Assembly: GCF_947495735.1 (NCBI RefSeq)
Contig: NZ_CANMAA010000013.1
Coordinates: 41,802-105,801 of the forward strand
Reading direction: 5' to 3'
DNA: 64,000 bases
DNA from: an uncultured Pseudokineococcus sp.
Lineage (GTDB): Bacteria > Actinomycetota > Actinomycetes > Actinomycetales > Quadrisphaeraceae
Shown here: positions 40,485 to 48,463 of the stretch, one piece after another
Position numbering within the stretch: the stretch's first letter is position 1
Layout of the letters: each line of letters begins with the position of its first letter
Position numbers and translations under genes: made by a program
Notes under the pieces: generated by a model
What the model saw: only the letters and a program-made list of their open reading frames with translations
Databases searched by the model: none
What the model was told of the DNA's origin: nothing

Positions 40485-41252
40485 ATGGAGACCATCGCGC
40501 CGGCCGTCTCGGCCACCGCCACCACGGACCAGTACCACTGGAGCAGCGCCGCCCCGCGGCCCCGACGCCGTCGTGGCCGCGTCCGGGCGCTCCTCTCCGG
40601 CGGCCTGGTGCTGGGGGTCGGGTCGGTCGCCACCCTGGCGGCCTGGACGGACACCGAGTTCATCTCCGGCAACGGCGCCGGCGGTGTGGACGGCGTGGCC
40701 GCGAGCATGTTCGAGGTCCAGCAGAACGTGTGGGACGGCGTCGACGGCGCGGCGGACTTCACCGACCGGGAGACGCAGGACGAGGCGGGCGGACTGGTCT
40801 TCTCGCCGCTCGAGGCGACCTCCCTGTCGCCCGGGGACGTCGTGTACGCCCCGATGCAGCTGCGCGCGGCCCCGGAGAGCGTCGGCGCTGCGGTCGACCT
40901 CGCCCCGGCGGTCATGGAGGTCGGCGGGGACCGGGCCTTCTTCGACGCGCTGCGCTACTCGGTGCGCAGCGGCGTCTCCCGGGACGCCTGCGGCGACGCC
41001 GCCTTCGACTCGGCGACGCAGAGCGGCGTCCCGCTGGTGACGAGCAGCCCCCTCGGCACCGGCACCCCGACCACGGCCGCTGACGACTCGTCGACCAGCG
41101 CCTTCACGCTCGAGCCCGGCCCCGACGGCCAGGCCGGCGAGCCCGTCGACCTGTGCTTCGCCATCACCCTGCCCGGCGGGTCGCCCGACGTCGACTCCCT
41201 GCGGGGCAAGGGCGCCACCCCCGTGTGGTCCTTCACGAGCCAGTCCGTCTGA
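40485..41252 (+). CDS. SipW-type signal-peptide protein (TasA/camelysin-like)
   Basis: The 255-residue secreted protein has a SipW-dependent signal: basic RPRRRRGRVR, hydrophobic ALLSGGLVLGVGSVATLAAW, and the TDTEFISGN segment just after the cleavage region, as in TasA-like precursors. The mature part is beta-rich (DVVYAPMQLRAAPESVGAAVDL) with two cysteines (RDACGDA, VDLCFAI). By analogy with TasA it may be a surface fibre or coat subunit. The next gene is the matching signal peptidase. ATG 40485 follows cacgggggattcactgct. Confidence 0.8.
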   Translation: METIAPAVSATATTDQYHWSSAAPRPRRRRGRVRALLSGGLVLGVGSVATLAAWTDTEFISGNGAGGVDGVAASMFEVQQNVWDGVDGAADFTDRETQDEAGGLVFSPLEATSLSPGDVVYAPMQLRAAPESVGAAVDLAPAVMEVGGDRAFFDALRYSVRSGVSRDACGDAAFDSATQSGVPLVTSSPLGTGTPTTAADDSSTSAFTLEPGPDGQAGEPVDLCFAITLPGGSPDVDSLRGKGATPVWSFTSQSV

Positions 41253-41313
41253 GCCGGGAGACCGGGGCCGGGCGAGACGGCGCACGCGCAGGACAGGACG
41301 ACCGGGGGACGTG

Positions 41314-41823
41314 ATGGGACGGACGACGGAGCGGCTGCGGGAGGCCGCCCTCACGACAGGGGCGCTGCTCGGCAGCGCGTGCCTGGCGCTGCTCGTGCTG
41401 GGGACGGTGCTCGACGCGACGCTCGTGGTGTTCAAGACGGGCTCGATGGCGCCGACCATGCCGACCGGCGCGCTCGCCGTGGTGCGGCAGGTCGACGCGG
41501 CGGACGTCGTCGTGGGCGACGTGGTCACCGTGACGCGGGAGGGGAAGCTCCCCATCACCCACCGCGTCGTCGAGACCTCCGCCGACCCGGCCGTCCCGGG
41601 GGGCGCGGTCCTCGTCCTGCGCGGCGACGCCAACGACTCGCTCGACCCGGCGCCCTACGAGGTGACCCGGGTCGGGCGCGTCGTGTGGTCGTCACCCCAC
41701 CTCGGCAGCTGGCTGGAGGGGGCGCAGCGCCCCCTCGTCCTCGGCGTCGCCACGCTGCTCGTCGCCGGCCTGGCCGTGGTCGTCTCGTGGCCGCAGCGCG
41801 AGGCCGTCGAGGTGCGGGCGTGA
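41314..41823 (+). CDS. sipW: Signal peptidase I, SipW/ER type
   Basis: A 169-residue membrane protease. A first helix (LGSACLALLVLGTVLDATLVV) is followed by the catalytic Ser in FKTGSMAPTMPTGAL and the His in KLPITHRVVE. The usual Lys of bacterial type I signal peptidases is replaced by His, so this is an ER/archaeal-type enzyme. RGDANDSLDPAPY carries the Asp. A second helix lies near the C-terminus (LVLGVATLLVAGLAVVVSW). It should cleave the upstream SipW-type precursor. I use ATG 41314; GTG 41311 is directly before it. The stop overlaps the next start as GTGA. Confidence 0.9.
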   Translation: MGRTTERLREAALTTGALLGSACLALLVLGTVLDATLVVFKTGSMAPTMPTGALAVVRQVDAADVVVGDVVTVTREGKLPITHRVVETSADPAVPGGAVLVLRGDANDSLDPAPYEVTRVGRVVWSSPHLGSWLEGAQRPLVLGVATLLVAGLAVVVSWPQREAVEVRA

Positions 41824-42883
41824 GCCGCCGGTCCGCGGGCGCCGCCCTGCTCGCCGCCGCGCTGCTCCTCCTCGGCGCCGCTCCGGCGTCGGCGTCCGGA
41901 ACGCGCGAGCAGCGCGACTTCCTCCGGGTCGAGTCGACGGTCAACCCGCAGGCCCTCAGCCGCATGTACCCGGGGAGCCGCGTCAACTGGCGGATCGCCG
42001 CGGACATCGCCGGCGCCCCGGAGGGTGACCTCACCCTGCGCATCGTCTCGTCCGGCGCCATGGTCGACCACGACAAGGGGCTGGTGGCTGTGCTGCGCAG
42101 CTGCGCGGTCCCGTGGCAGGGCGTGGACGAGCAGGTGCACTCCCTCTCCGACCCCTTGCCCACGTGCGCCTCGGACAAGCGCGTGCTGCTCGACCCGACC
42201 CCCTCAGGGACATCCCCACCGAGCTCGTGATCCCGGCGCGGAAGATCACCCCCGCGCAGGGCGAGCGGCTGCTGCTGTGCCTCGTCCTCCCGCGCAGCGC
42301 GCCGGACGAGCTGCAGGGCGCGAGGTCCTTCTTCGGCATGAGCGTCACGGCGCAGGGCGACGAGATCGACCCGGTGCCCGAGCCGGCTCCCAGCGGGGAC
42401 CCGGGCCCCGGCCCGGGCGGTGACGGAAGCGACGGCGGCAGCCCCGACGAGGACGGGAGCGAGGGCAGCGACCCCGGCGAGACCGGCGGCGACGGCAGCG
42501 GCGGTCGTGGCGGCGGCACCGGCCCCGGCGGCGACAGCCCCGCCGGCGACGGGAGCGGCGGCGGCAGCCCCGGTGGCGACGGCGGCGGCGGCGGCGGCAG
42601 CACCCCCGGCAGCGGCCCCGGCAGCAACGGCGGCGGCGGCGGCGGCACACCCGGTAGCGGCAGCAACGCCGGCGACGGCAGCGGCGGTGCCGGCTCCGGG
42701 GGCGCCACGTCGACCGCGGGCGCCGGCTTCCTCGAGACGGTGCTCGCCTCGCCGCTGCCCCAGCGCCTCGCGCGCACGGGCCTCGACGCGCTGCCCGCGC
42801 TCGCCCTCGCCGCCGCCGCCGTCGCGGGCGGTCTCCTCCTGAGCCGCCTCGCCCGCACCGTCACCCGTCGGAGGACCTCGTGA
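41820..42883 (+). pseudogene. LAxTG-anchored Gly/Ser/Asp-rich surface protein, apparent frameshift
   Basis: An N-terminal signal peptide (AALLAAALLLLGAAPASA) and a ~110-residue domain (FLRVESTVNPQALSRMYPG, LTLRIVSSGAMVDHDKG) continue in another frame as LRDIPTELVIPARKITPAQG and FFGMSVTAQGDE. The two join as LLDPTPLRDIPTELV if the five-C run at 42199-42203 had six Cs. Then comes a Gly/Ser/Asp-rich spacer of about 115 residues and LARTG, a hydrophobic helix and an Arg-rich tail, a class-E (LAxTG) sorting signal. Intact length would be about 354 residues. The perfect downstream organisation suggests a sequencing error or a reversible frameshift. Confidence 0.7.
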
Positions 42884-44529
42884 CCCGCTCCCGTCGTGGC
42901 GGCCCCGGCAGCTCCCGCGCCCGGCTGCTCGCCGGCGCCGGCGCCCTCGCGGTCGTCGTCGCGCTCCTGCCCGCGGTGGACCGCGCCGTCGGTCCGGACG
43001 ACGACGGCTCCGCCGCCGCGCTCCCCCTGCTGGCGCTCACCGACGCCTCGTGGCTCGACCAGGAGCACGTGCGGTCCTCGCTGGTCCGCGGGGTGCGGGA
43101 CTGCACCCGTGCGCACCGGTACTCCTCGACGGCGAGCAGCCGCATGCTCTCCGGCTCCCTGCTCGGGACGTCCCTGGACCCGCTGGCGGCGCTCTCCGGG
43201 GTCTCGACCACGCACACGGGGGAGGTCGGCACCTCCGCGACGGCCCAGCCGTCCACGGCTCCGCCCGTCGGCCCGGACGCCCACGCGGCACCGCTGTCGG
43301 TGACAGCCGTCCGGTCCGCCGTGAGCACGCAGGTGGCGTCCGCCCTCGTGCTGCCCGCCCCCGGCCAGGAGGTCGGCCTGCTCCAGCAGCACGCCCGTGC
43401 GGCCAGCGACGGCGAGGCGGCGGCCGCCACCGGCGCGGTGACCGACGGCGGCGTCGTCCGGACGACCGGCGGCGCGGGGTCCGTGCCGGACGGCAGCCTC
43501 CCCGACCCGGCGACCCTCGACCTCGCGGCCCTCGCGCCCGGCGTCGCGTCCCTGGCGGGGGTCCGGCTCCAGGTGGGCGCGCTCGCCTCGACGGCGATGC
43601 TCGACGGCTGCCTGCGCGACGAGACCGGCGCCGCCCCGGTGCGCGACTACGGCATCGCAGGGCTGCGCCTGGTGAAGAGCACGCCGACCGTGGCGGCGCT
43701 GCGCGAGAGCGCGGTGAGAGCCGCGTCGAACGCCCAGACGTCGGTGACGGCGCTCGAGGGCCGGCTGGTGACCGCGATCCAGGGCGTGGCGGGCCTGGCG
43801 GGAGCTCCGACGACCGTCAAGGTCCACGTCGACGTGGCCGCCGCCGTCCAGCCGCTGCTGTCCGCCCGGCTCGGCGCGGGCACCGAGGTCGTCGTCGACA
43901 TGGGCGCGGGCACGGTGGAGGTCGACCTCGACCGCCTGCTCGCGGGCCAGCGCGGGCTCAACGGCCGCGCTCCCTCCACCGAGCTCGTGCTCGACCAGGC
44001 GCTCGTCGACCACGTGGCCGCCCGCACCGCGGCGCTCGTGGAGCAGTGGGCCGCGAGCGTGCAGGCCGCGGTGGACACCGCCCTCCGCGCGGCGAGGGTG
44101 ACCGTCGACGTGGCGCTGCTGGGAGTCCCGCTGCTGACGCTCGACGCGCCCGTCAGCAGCGTCCTGGCCGGCACCGCGAAGGTCAGGCTGATCGGCCTCC
44201 TCTCGCTGGGCGTCCCGGCGGACGTCGCCGGCCTGGTGACCGCCGTCGTCGTCAGAGATCTCCAGGCCGGCCTCTTCGGCCCGACGGGGGTCGTGGCGGC
44301 GCTCGGGGCGACGGTGCGCTCCGTGGCCCCGCCGGTGACGGACGCCGCGAGGACGACGCTTCTCGGCGTCCGCTCGGCGATGTCGCTCGTCGTCAACGAC
44401 CAGCGGGACGCCGGCGGCGTCCACGACGTCACGGCGCTGCGGGTCCGCGTCCTGCCCGGCGTCTCGCCGTCGCTGACCGACCTGCGACTGGCGACCTCGT
44501 CCGTGGGCCCGGTGGTCGAGCGCCCCTGA
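42880..44529 (+). CDS. Large secreted protein of the SipW locus (choice-of-anchor G-like)
   Basis: A 549-residue exported protein: basic start, hydrophobic LLAGAGALAVVVALLPAV, then a mature region without a membrane anchor. Alternating hydrophobic beta segments and helical pieces (MLSGSLLGTSLDPLAALSG, VEVDLDRLLAGQRGLNG, LLGVPLLTLDAPVSSVLAG) fill it. I connect it only tentatively with the choice-of-anchor G proteins often found beside SipW-type peptidases. GTG 42880 overlaps the stop of the LAxTG gene. Last gene of the operon; the assembly partner role is inferred from the operon only. Confidence 0.6.
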   Translation: MTRSRRGGPGSSRARLLAGAGALAVVVALLPAVDRAVGPDDDGSAAALPLLALTDASWLDQEHVRSSLVRGVRDCTRAHRYSSTASSRMLSGSLLGTSLDPLAALSGVSTTHTGEVGTSATAQPSTAPPVGPDAHAAPLSVTAVRSAVSTQVASALVLPAPGQEVGLLQQHARAASDGEAAAATGAVTDGGVVRTTGGAGSVPDGSLPDPATLDLAALAPGVASLAGVRLQVGALASTAMLDGCLRDETGAAPVRDYGIAGLRLVKSTPTVAALRESAVRAASNAQTSVTALEGRLVTAIQGVAGLAGAPTTVKVHVDVAAAVQPLLSARLGAGTEVVVDMGAGTVEVDLDRLLAGQRGLNGRAPSTELVLDQALVDHVAARTAALVEQWAASVQAAVDTALRAARVTVDVALLGVPLLTLDAPVSSVLAGTAKVRLIGLLSLGVPADVAGLVTAVVVRDLQAGLFGPTGVVAALGATVRSVAPPVTDAARTTLLGVRSAMSLVVNDQRDAGGVHDVTALRVRVLPGVSPSLTDLRLATSSVGPVVERP

Positions 44530-44552
44530 CACCGGCTCGGCGCGAGGCCCGG

Positions 44553-45008
44553 CTAGGTGCGCGGGCGGGCGTCGCCCGGCTCGGCGGGGCGGTCGGCGTC
44601 CTGGTCGGCGGACGCGGCGCCGGCCTCGGGCATGCCGCCCTCGGGCGCCTCGCCGGGGGCGAGGTCGCCGAGCTCGTCGAGCAGCAGCAGGTCGGGACGG
44701 ACCTTGCCGGTGCGGTAGGCGGCGCGGCCGACCATGTGCGCGGCCACGGGCGCCGTCACCAGCTGGAAGACGACGACGAGGGTCACCACCCCGAACGCCG
44801 CGGGCGTGCGCACGGCGAGCGCCACCCCGATCGCGACCAGCACGACGCCGAGCGCCTGCGGCTTGGCCGCCGCGTGCAGGCGGGTGAGCACGTCGGGCAG
44901 CCGCAGCACGCCGAGGGCGGCCACGACCGCGAGCAGGACGCCGGCGCCCAGGCACACGGCCGACAGCACGTCGAGCACCGTGCCGAGCGGCCCCTCCGCC
45001 GGGCTCAC
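44553..45008 (-). CDS. mnhG: Mrp antiporter subunit G
   Basis: A 151-residue subunit with three hydrophobic helices (LDVLSAVCLGAGVLLAVVAALG, GVVLVAIGVALAV, FGVVTLVVVFQLVTAPVAAHM). LRLPDVLTRLHAAAKPQALG is the invariant MrpG motif. An acidic ~35-residue tail follows. GTG 45008 overlaps the mnhF stop (GTGA). Last gene of the operon for the Na+/H+ antiporter. Confidence 0.95.
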   Translation of the reverse strand: MSPAEGPLGTVLDVLSAVCLGAGVLLAVVAALGVLRLPDVLTRLHAAAKPQALGVVLVAIGVALAVRTPAAFGVVTLVVVFQLVTAPVAAHMVGRAAYRTGKVRPDLLLLDELGDLAPGEAPEGGMPEAGAASADQDADRPAEPGDARPRT

Positions 45009-45304
45009 TGGGTGTCCTTGGCGGCGAAGCGGGCGACCGAGACCGAGCCGACGAAGCCCACCAGCGCCAGGACGACGAGGATCGGCAGCGTCGCGGTGCT
45101 GCGGGTCACCGCCGCGTGGAGGCCGAAGCCGGCCACGAGGACGACGACGAGGGCGTCGAGCGCGACGACCCGGTCGAGGATCGTCGGGCCGACCACGGCG
45201 CGCGCGACCACGCACCCCGCGGCGGCCAGCAGCAGCGCGCCGGCGAGCAGCACGAGCACCGAGGTCGGGCCCGTGACGCCGAGCTGGGTGGCCAGGGCGC
45301 TCAT
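45005..45304 (-). CDS. mnhF: Mrp antiporter subunit F
   Basis: A 99-residue subunit with three helices. VVARAVVGPTILDRVVALDALVVV is the MrpF signature, including the conserved Arg and Asp; it is followed by TLPILVVLALVGFVGSVSVARF. ATG 45304 overlaps the mnhE stop as ATGA, and its own stop overlaps mnhG. Confidence 0.95.
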   Translation of the reverse strand: MSALATQLGVTGPTSVLVLLAGALLLAAAGCVVARAVVGPTILDRVVALDALVVVLVAGFGLHAAVTRSTATLPILVVLALVGFVGSVSVARFAAKDTQ

Positions 45305-46047
45305 CGCCGGTCCTCCTGCCGGTCGTCGGGGTGGTCGGCCCGCTCCCGCGGGTGCGCGGCGTCGTCGTCGGGAGCCCGCCGCCGCGCGGAGTCCTCGCCG
45401 GGCTCGCCGACCTCGTGGACCGGCTCCCCCGGGCGCGCGGTGCGCCCGGCGCGCCGGCCCCCCGCGGCCACGCGGCGCCGCACGGGCGGGCGGGGGTGGC
45501 GGCCCATGCCGCTCGCGTCCCCGCTCTCGACGTCGGAGACCTCCTCCGCCGTGCCGAAGGCCCGGACGATCCGCTCCTCGACCTCGAGCACGTGGCGGCG
45601 CTCCCCCTCGGCCGCCTCGCGGTCCGGGGTGTCGAGGACGTGGACGAACAGGCTCTGGGTGCCCGGGCGCACCTCGACGACCACGCTGCCCGGCACGAGG
45701 GAGATGAGCTCGGCGGTGGCGGTGAGGTGGGACAGGCTCGCCGTGCGCAGGTGCACCTCGAGCACCGAGCTCAGGGGCGTGCGGCGGGACAGGACGAGCA
45801 CCGCCACCTCCAGGGACGCCCGGACGAGGTCGACGACGAACGAGACCAGCAGCCGCACCAGGGCGCCGGGGCGCACCGCGCCGGGGAAGCGCAGCGGCGG
45901 CTGGGGGAAGACGAGGACCACGAGCAGGCCGAGGACGACCCCGGCGAGGACGTTGGCGACCGACAGGTCGCCCCACAGCAGGACCCACACCAGTGCCGTC
46001 CACACCAGGACGGGCCACTGGACGACGGCCCGGCGCGCGCGCGTCAC
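45301..46047 (-). CDS. mnhE: Mrp antiporter subunit E
   Basis: A 248-residue protein. Residues ~10-165 form the MrpE domain: VLVWTALVWVLLWGDLSVANVLAGVVLG, LVRLLVSFVVDLVRASLEVAVLVL and HLTATAELISLVPGSVVVEV. The C-terminal ~85 residues are charged and Arg/Pro-rich, longer than the usual ~160-residue subunit. GTG 46047 overlaps the mnhD stop; its own stop overlaps mnhF. Confidence 0.92.
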   Translation of the reverse strand: MTRARRAVVQWPVLVWTALVWVLLWGDLSVANVLAGVVLGLLVVLVFPQPPLRFPGAVRPGALVRLLVSFVVDLVRASLEVAVLVLSRRTPLSSVLEVHLRTASLSHLTATAELISLVPGSVVVEVRPGTQSLFVHVLDTPDREAAEGERRHVLEVEERIVRAFGTAEEVSDVESGDASGMGRHPRPPVRRRVAAGGRRAGRTARPGEPVHEVGEPGEDSARRRAPDDDAAHPRERADHPDDRQEDRR

Positions 46048-47912
46048 CGCCCGCTCCCCGGGAGGTCCTCGACGGCGGGGGCCGACACCCGGTCGGCGGC
46101 CGGCTGGCCGAGCACGGCCTGCACGTAGGGGCGCCGCTGGAGCAGCTCGGCCGCCGAGTCCTCGGCCACGCGCAGCAGCGGCCCCGCCAGCACCGTCAGG
46201 GACAGGCCGAGCGCCACCAGGGCGGCGGTGGGCGCCACCATCCCCCGCGGCACGCGGGTCATCTCCACCGGCGCCCGCTCGGGGTCGATCTCCACGCCCG
46301 TCAGCGCGCCGGCGGCGACGTGCTCGCCGTCCTCCTCGGGCGGGGCGACCGAGCCCTGGGCCCGCTCGACGGCGTCCCGGCGCTGCTGCACCTCGCCGAC
46401 GCCGGACAGCGTGGTCGACGCGTCGGGGACGTCCTCCTCGAGCGCGCGCGTCTCCTCCTCGCGGTCCACCGTGGACGGGCGGCTCCAGAACGCGCGGTTC
46501 CAGGCCTTCGCGACGGCGTACAGCGTGAGCAGGCTCGTCAGGACGCTGCCGCCCACGAGGACGAGCGGCAGGACGCCGCCGTCGGCCACCCCCGCCTGGA
46601 TGAGGCCCGCCTTGCCGAGGAAGCCCGACAGCGGCGGGATGCCGGCGAGGTTCATCGCCGGCACGAAGAAGAGGACCCCGAGCAGCGGCGAGAGCTTGGC
46701 GACGCCGCCGAGGTGGTCCATCGAGGTCGTCCCGCCGCGGCGCTCGACGAGGCCGAGCACCAGGAACAGCGTCGTCTGCACGGTGATGTGGTGGATGACG
46801 TAGAAGACCGCCGCGGCGAGCCCCACCACCGAGCCCACCGCGATGCCGAAGACCATGAAGCCGATGTGGCTGACGAGCGTGAAGGACAGCAGCCGCTTGA
46901 CGTCGCTCTGCGCCACCGCTCCGAGGATGCCGAAGACCATCGTGGCGAGGGCCACGACGAGCAGGACGTCGTCCAGGCGGCCGTCGGGGAACAGCAGCGT
47001 CTGCGTCCGGATGATGGCGTAGACGCCGACCTTGGTGAGCAGGCCCGCGAACACCGCGGTGACGGGGGCCGGGGCGGTCGGGTAGGAGTCCGGCAGCCAC
47101 GCCGACAGCGGGAAGACGGCGGCCTTGATGCCGAACGCCACGAGCAGCGACAGGTGCAGCACGAGCTGGACGCCGGGGGGAAGGGCGTCCAGGCGCTCCG
47201 GGAGCTGGGCGAGGTTGGCCGTGCCCGTCGCCGCGTACACGAGGGCGATGGCGACGAGGAAGACGAGCGAGCTGGTGATGCTCACGACGACGTACGTGGA
47301 GCCGGCGCGGATGCGCGCGCTCGTCCCGCCGAGCGTCAGGAGCACGAAGCTCGCCGCCAGCAGCATCTCGAAGCCGACGTAGAGGTTGAACAGGTCGCCG
47401 GAGAGGAAGGCGTTGGAGACGCCGGCGGACAGCACGAGGTAGGTCGGGTGGAAGATCGCGACCGGGGCGCCGTCGTCGCCGTCCGCGGCGCCCTGGGCCA
47501 CCGAGTACACGAGGACGCCGAGCGTCACCGCGCTGGAGACGCTGAGCATGAGCGTGGACAGCTGGTCGGCCACCAGGGAGATGCCCACGTCGGCCGGCCA
47601 GCCGCCGACGGTGACGACGAGGGTCCCGACGTCCTGGACGGCGACGAGCATGGCGACCGCCGTCACGAGGACGACGGCCAGCGCCGAGATGCTGACCGCG
47701 GCCTGCGCGCGCCGGTGCCGGGCCAGCGCGAGGGCGAGCCCCGCGGCCACCAGGGGCACGAGCACGGGCAGCGGCACCAGGGTCGGCCACTCCAGCACCT
47801 GGCCCTGGGTGGCCCGCAGGCCCCGGCCCTGGGCGCCGTCGGGGCCGTCCGCGCCGCCGAGGGCCACCGCCTGGGCGAGCAGGCCCGCCGCGGCGACCAC
47901 CGCGCCCGTCAC
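46044..47912 (-). CDS. mnhD: Mrp antiporter subunit D
   Basis: A 622-residue subunit of the proton-translocating NuoL/M/N-like group. Conserved features include the Glu in LYVGFEMLLAASFVLL, Lys in HLSLLVAFGIKAAVFPLSAWLPDSYPTAPAPVTAVFAGLLTKVG, and the KRLLSFTLVSHIGFM segment. A hydrophilic insert of about 60 residues (REEETRALEEDVPDAS and onward) precedes the last helices and makes the protein longer than the ~500-residue norm. GTG 47912 overlaps the mnhC stop. Confidence 0.95.
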   Translation of the reverse strand: MTGAVVAAAGLLAQAVALGGADGPDGAQGRGLRATQGQVLEWPTLVPLPVLVPLVAAGLALALARHRRAQAAVSISALAVVLVTAVAMLVAVQDVGTLVVTVGGWPADVGISLVADQLSTLMLSVSSAVTLGVLVYSVAQGAADGDDGAPVAIFHPTYLVLSAGVSNAFLSGDLFNLYVGFEMLLAASFVLLTLGGTSARIRAGSTYVVVSITSSLVFLVAIALVYAATGTANLAQLPERLDALPPGVQLVLHLSLLVAFGIKAAVFPLSAWLPDSYPTAPAPVTAVFAGLLTKVGVYAIIRTQTLLFPDGRLDDVLLVVALATMVFGILGAVAQSDVKRLLSFTLVSHIGFMVFGIAVGSVVGLAAAVFYVIHHITVQTTLFLVLGLVERRGGTTSMDHLGGVAKLSPLLGVLFFVPAMNLAGIPPLSGFLGKAGLIQAGVADGGVLPLVLVGGSVLTSLLTLYAVAKAWNRAFWSRPSTVDREEETRALEEDVPDASTTLSGVGEVQQRRDAVERAQGSVAPPEEDGEHVAAGALTGVEIDPERAPVEMTRVPRGMVAPTAALVALGLSLTVLAGPLLRVAEDSAAELLQRRPYVQAVLGQPAADRVSAPAVEDLPGSGR

Positions 47913-48463
47913 GGCCGCTCCCCCCGGCCCCGCGCGCGGCGCTCCTCGCCGCGCGCGGCGCTGCGCCGGGCGCGCCGCTCCGCACGGCCGTCGGCCGGGG
48001 CGTCCGCGGGCGCGGGGCTCGCGTGGGCGCGGCGGCGGTCCTCCGAGCGCTCCTCCACGGGGGTCTCCTCGTCGTCCGGGTCGTAGCTGCCGGACGTCTC
48101 GTCGCGTCCCGCCCTCGTGCGGATCTGGCGGTCCTCGACGTCGTCCTGGACCTCGTCGTGCCCGTGCAGCTGCCAGCTGCGGTAGGCCATGGCGAGCAGG
48201 AAGGCCGTGAGCCCCAGCGTGATGACGATCGCGGTCAGGACCATGGCCTGCGGCAGGGGGTCGCTCATCTCCGAGTCCGCCGCGCTGCCGACCAGGGCCG
48301 GCGCCCCGGCCCGTCCGCTGGCCACCAGGAACAGGACGTTGATCCCGTTGCTCAGCAGGATCACGCCCACGAGCACGCGCGTGAGGCTGCGCTCGAGCAC
48401 GAGGTAGACGCCCGTCGCCACGAGGACGAAGACGACGGCGACGAGGGCCAGCGCGGGGCTCAC
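47909..48463 (-). CDS. mnhC: Mrp antiporter subunit C
   Basis: A 184-residue subunit. The NuoK-like domain takes residues 1-100 with three helices; VLVGVILLSNGINVLFLVA and DPLPQAMVLTAIVITLGLTAFLLAMAYR are diagnostic. A highly charged Arg/Asp/Glu tail of about 85 residues follows, about 70 residues longer than the usual subunit. GTG 48463 overlaps the stop of mnhA; its own stop overlaps mnhD. Confidence 0.95.
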   Translation of the reverse strand: MSPALALVAVVFVLVATGVYLVLERSLTRVLVGVILLSNGINVLFLVASGRAGAPALVGSAADSEMSDPLPQAMVLTAIVITLGLTAFLLAMAYRSWQLHGHDEVQDDVEDRQIRTRAGRDETSGSYDPDDEETPVEERSEDRRRAHASPAPADAPADGRAERRARRSAARGEERRARGRGERP

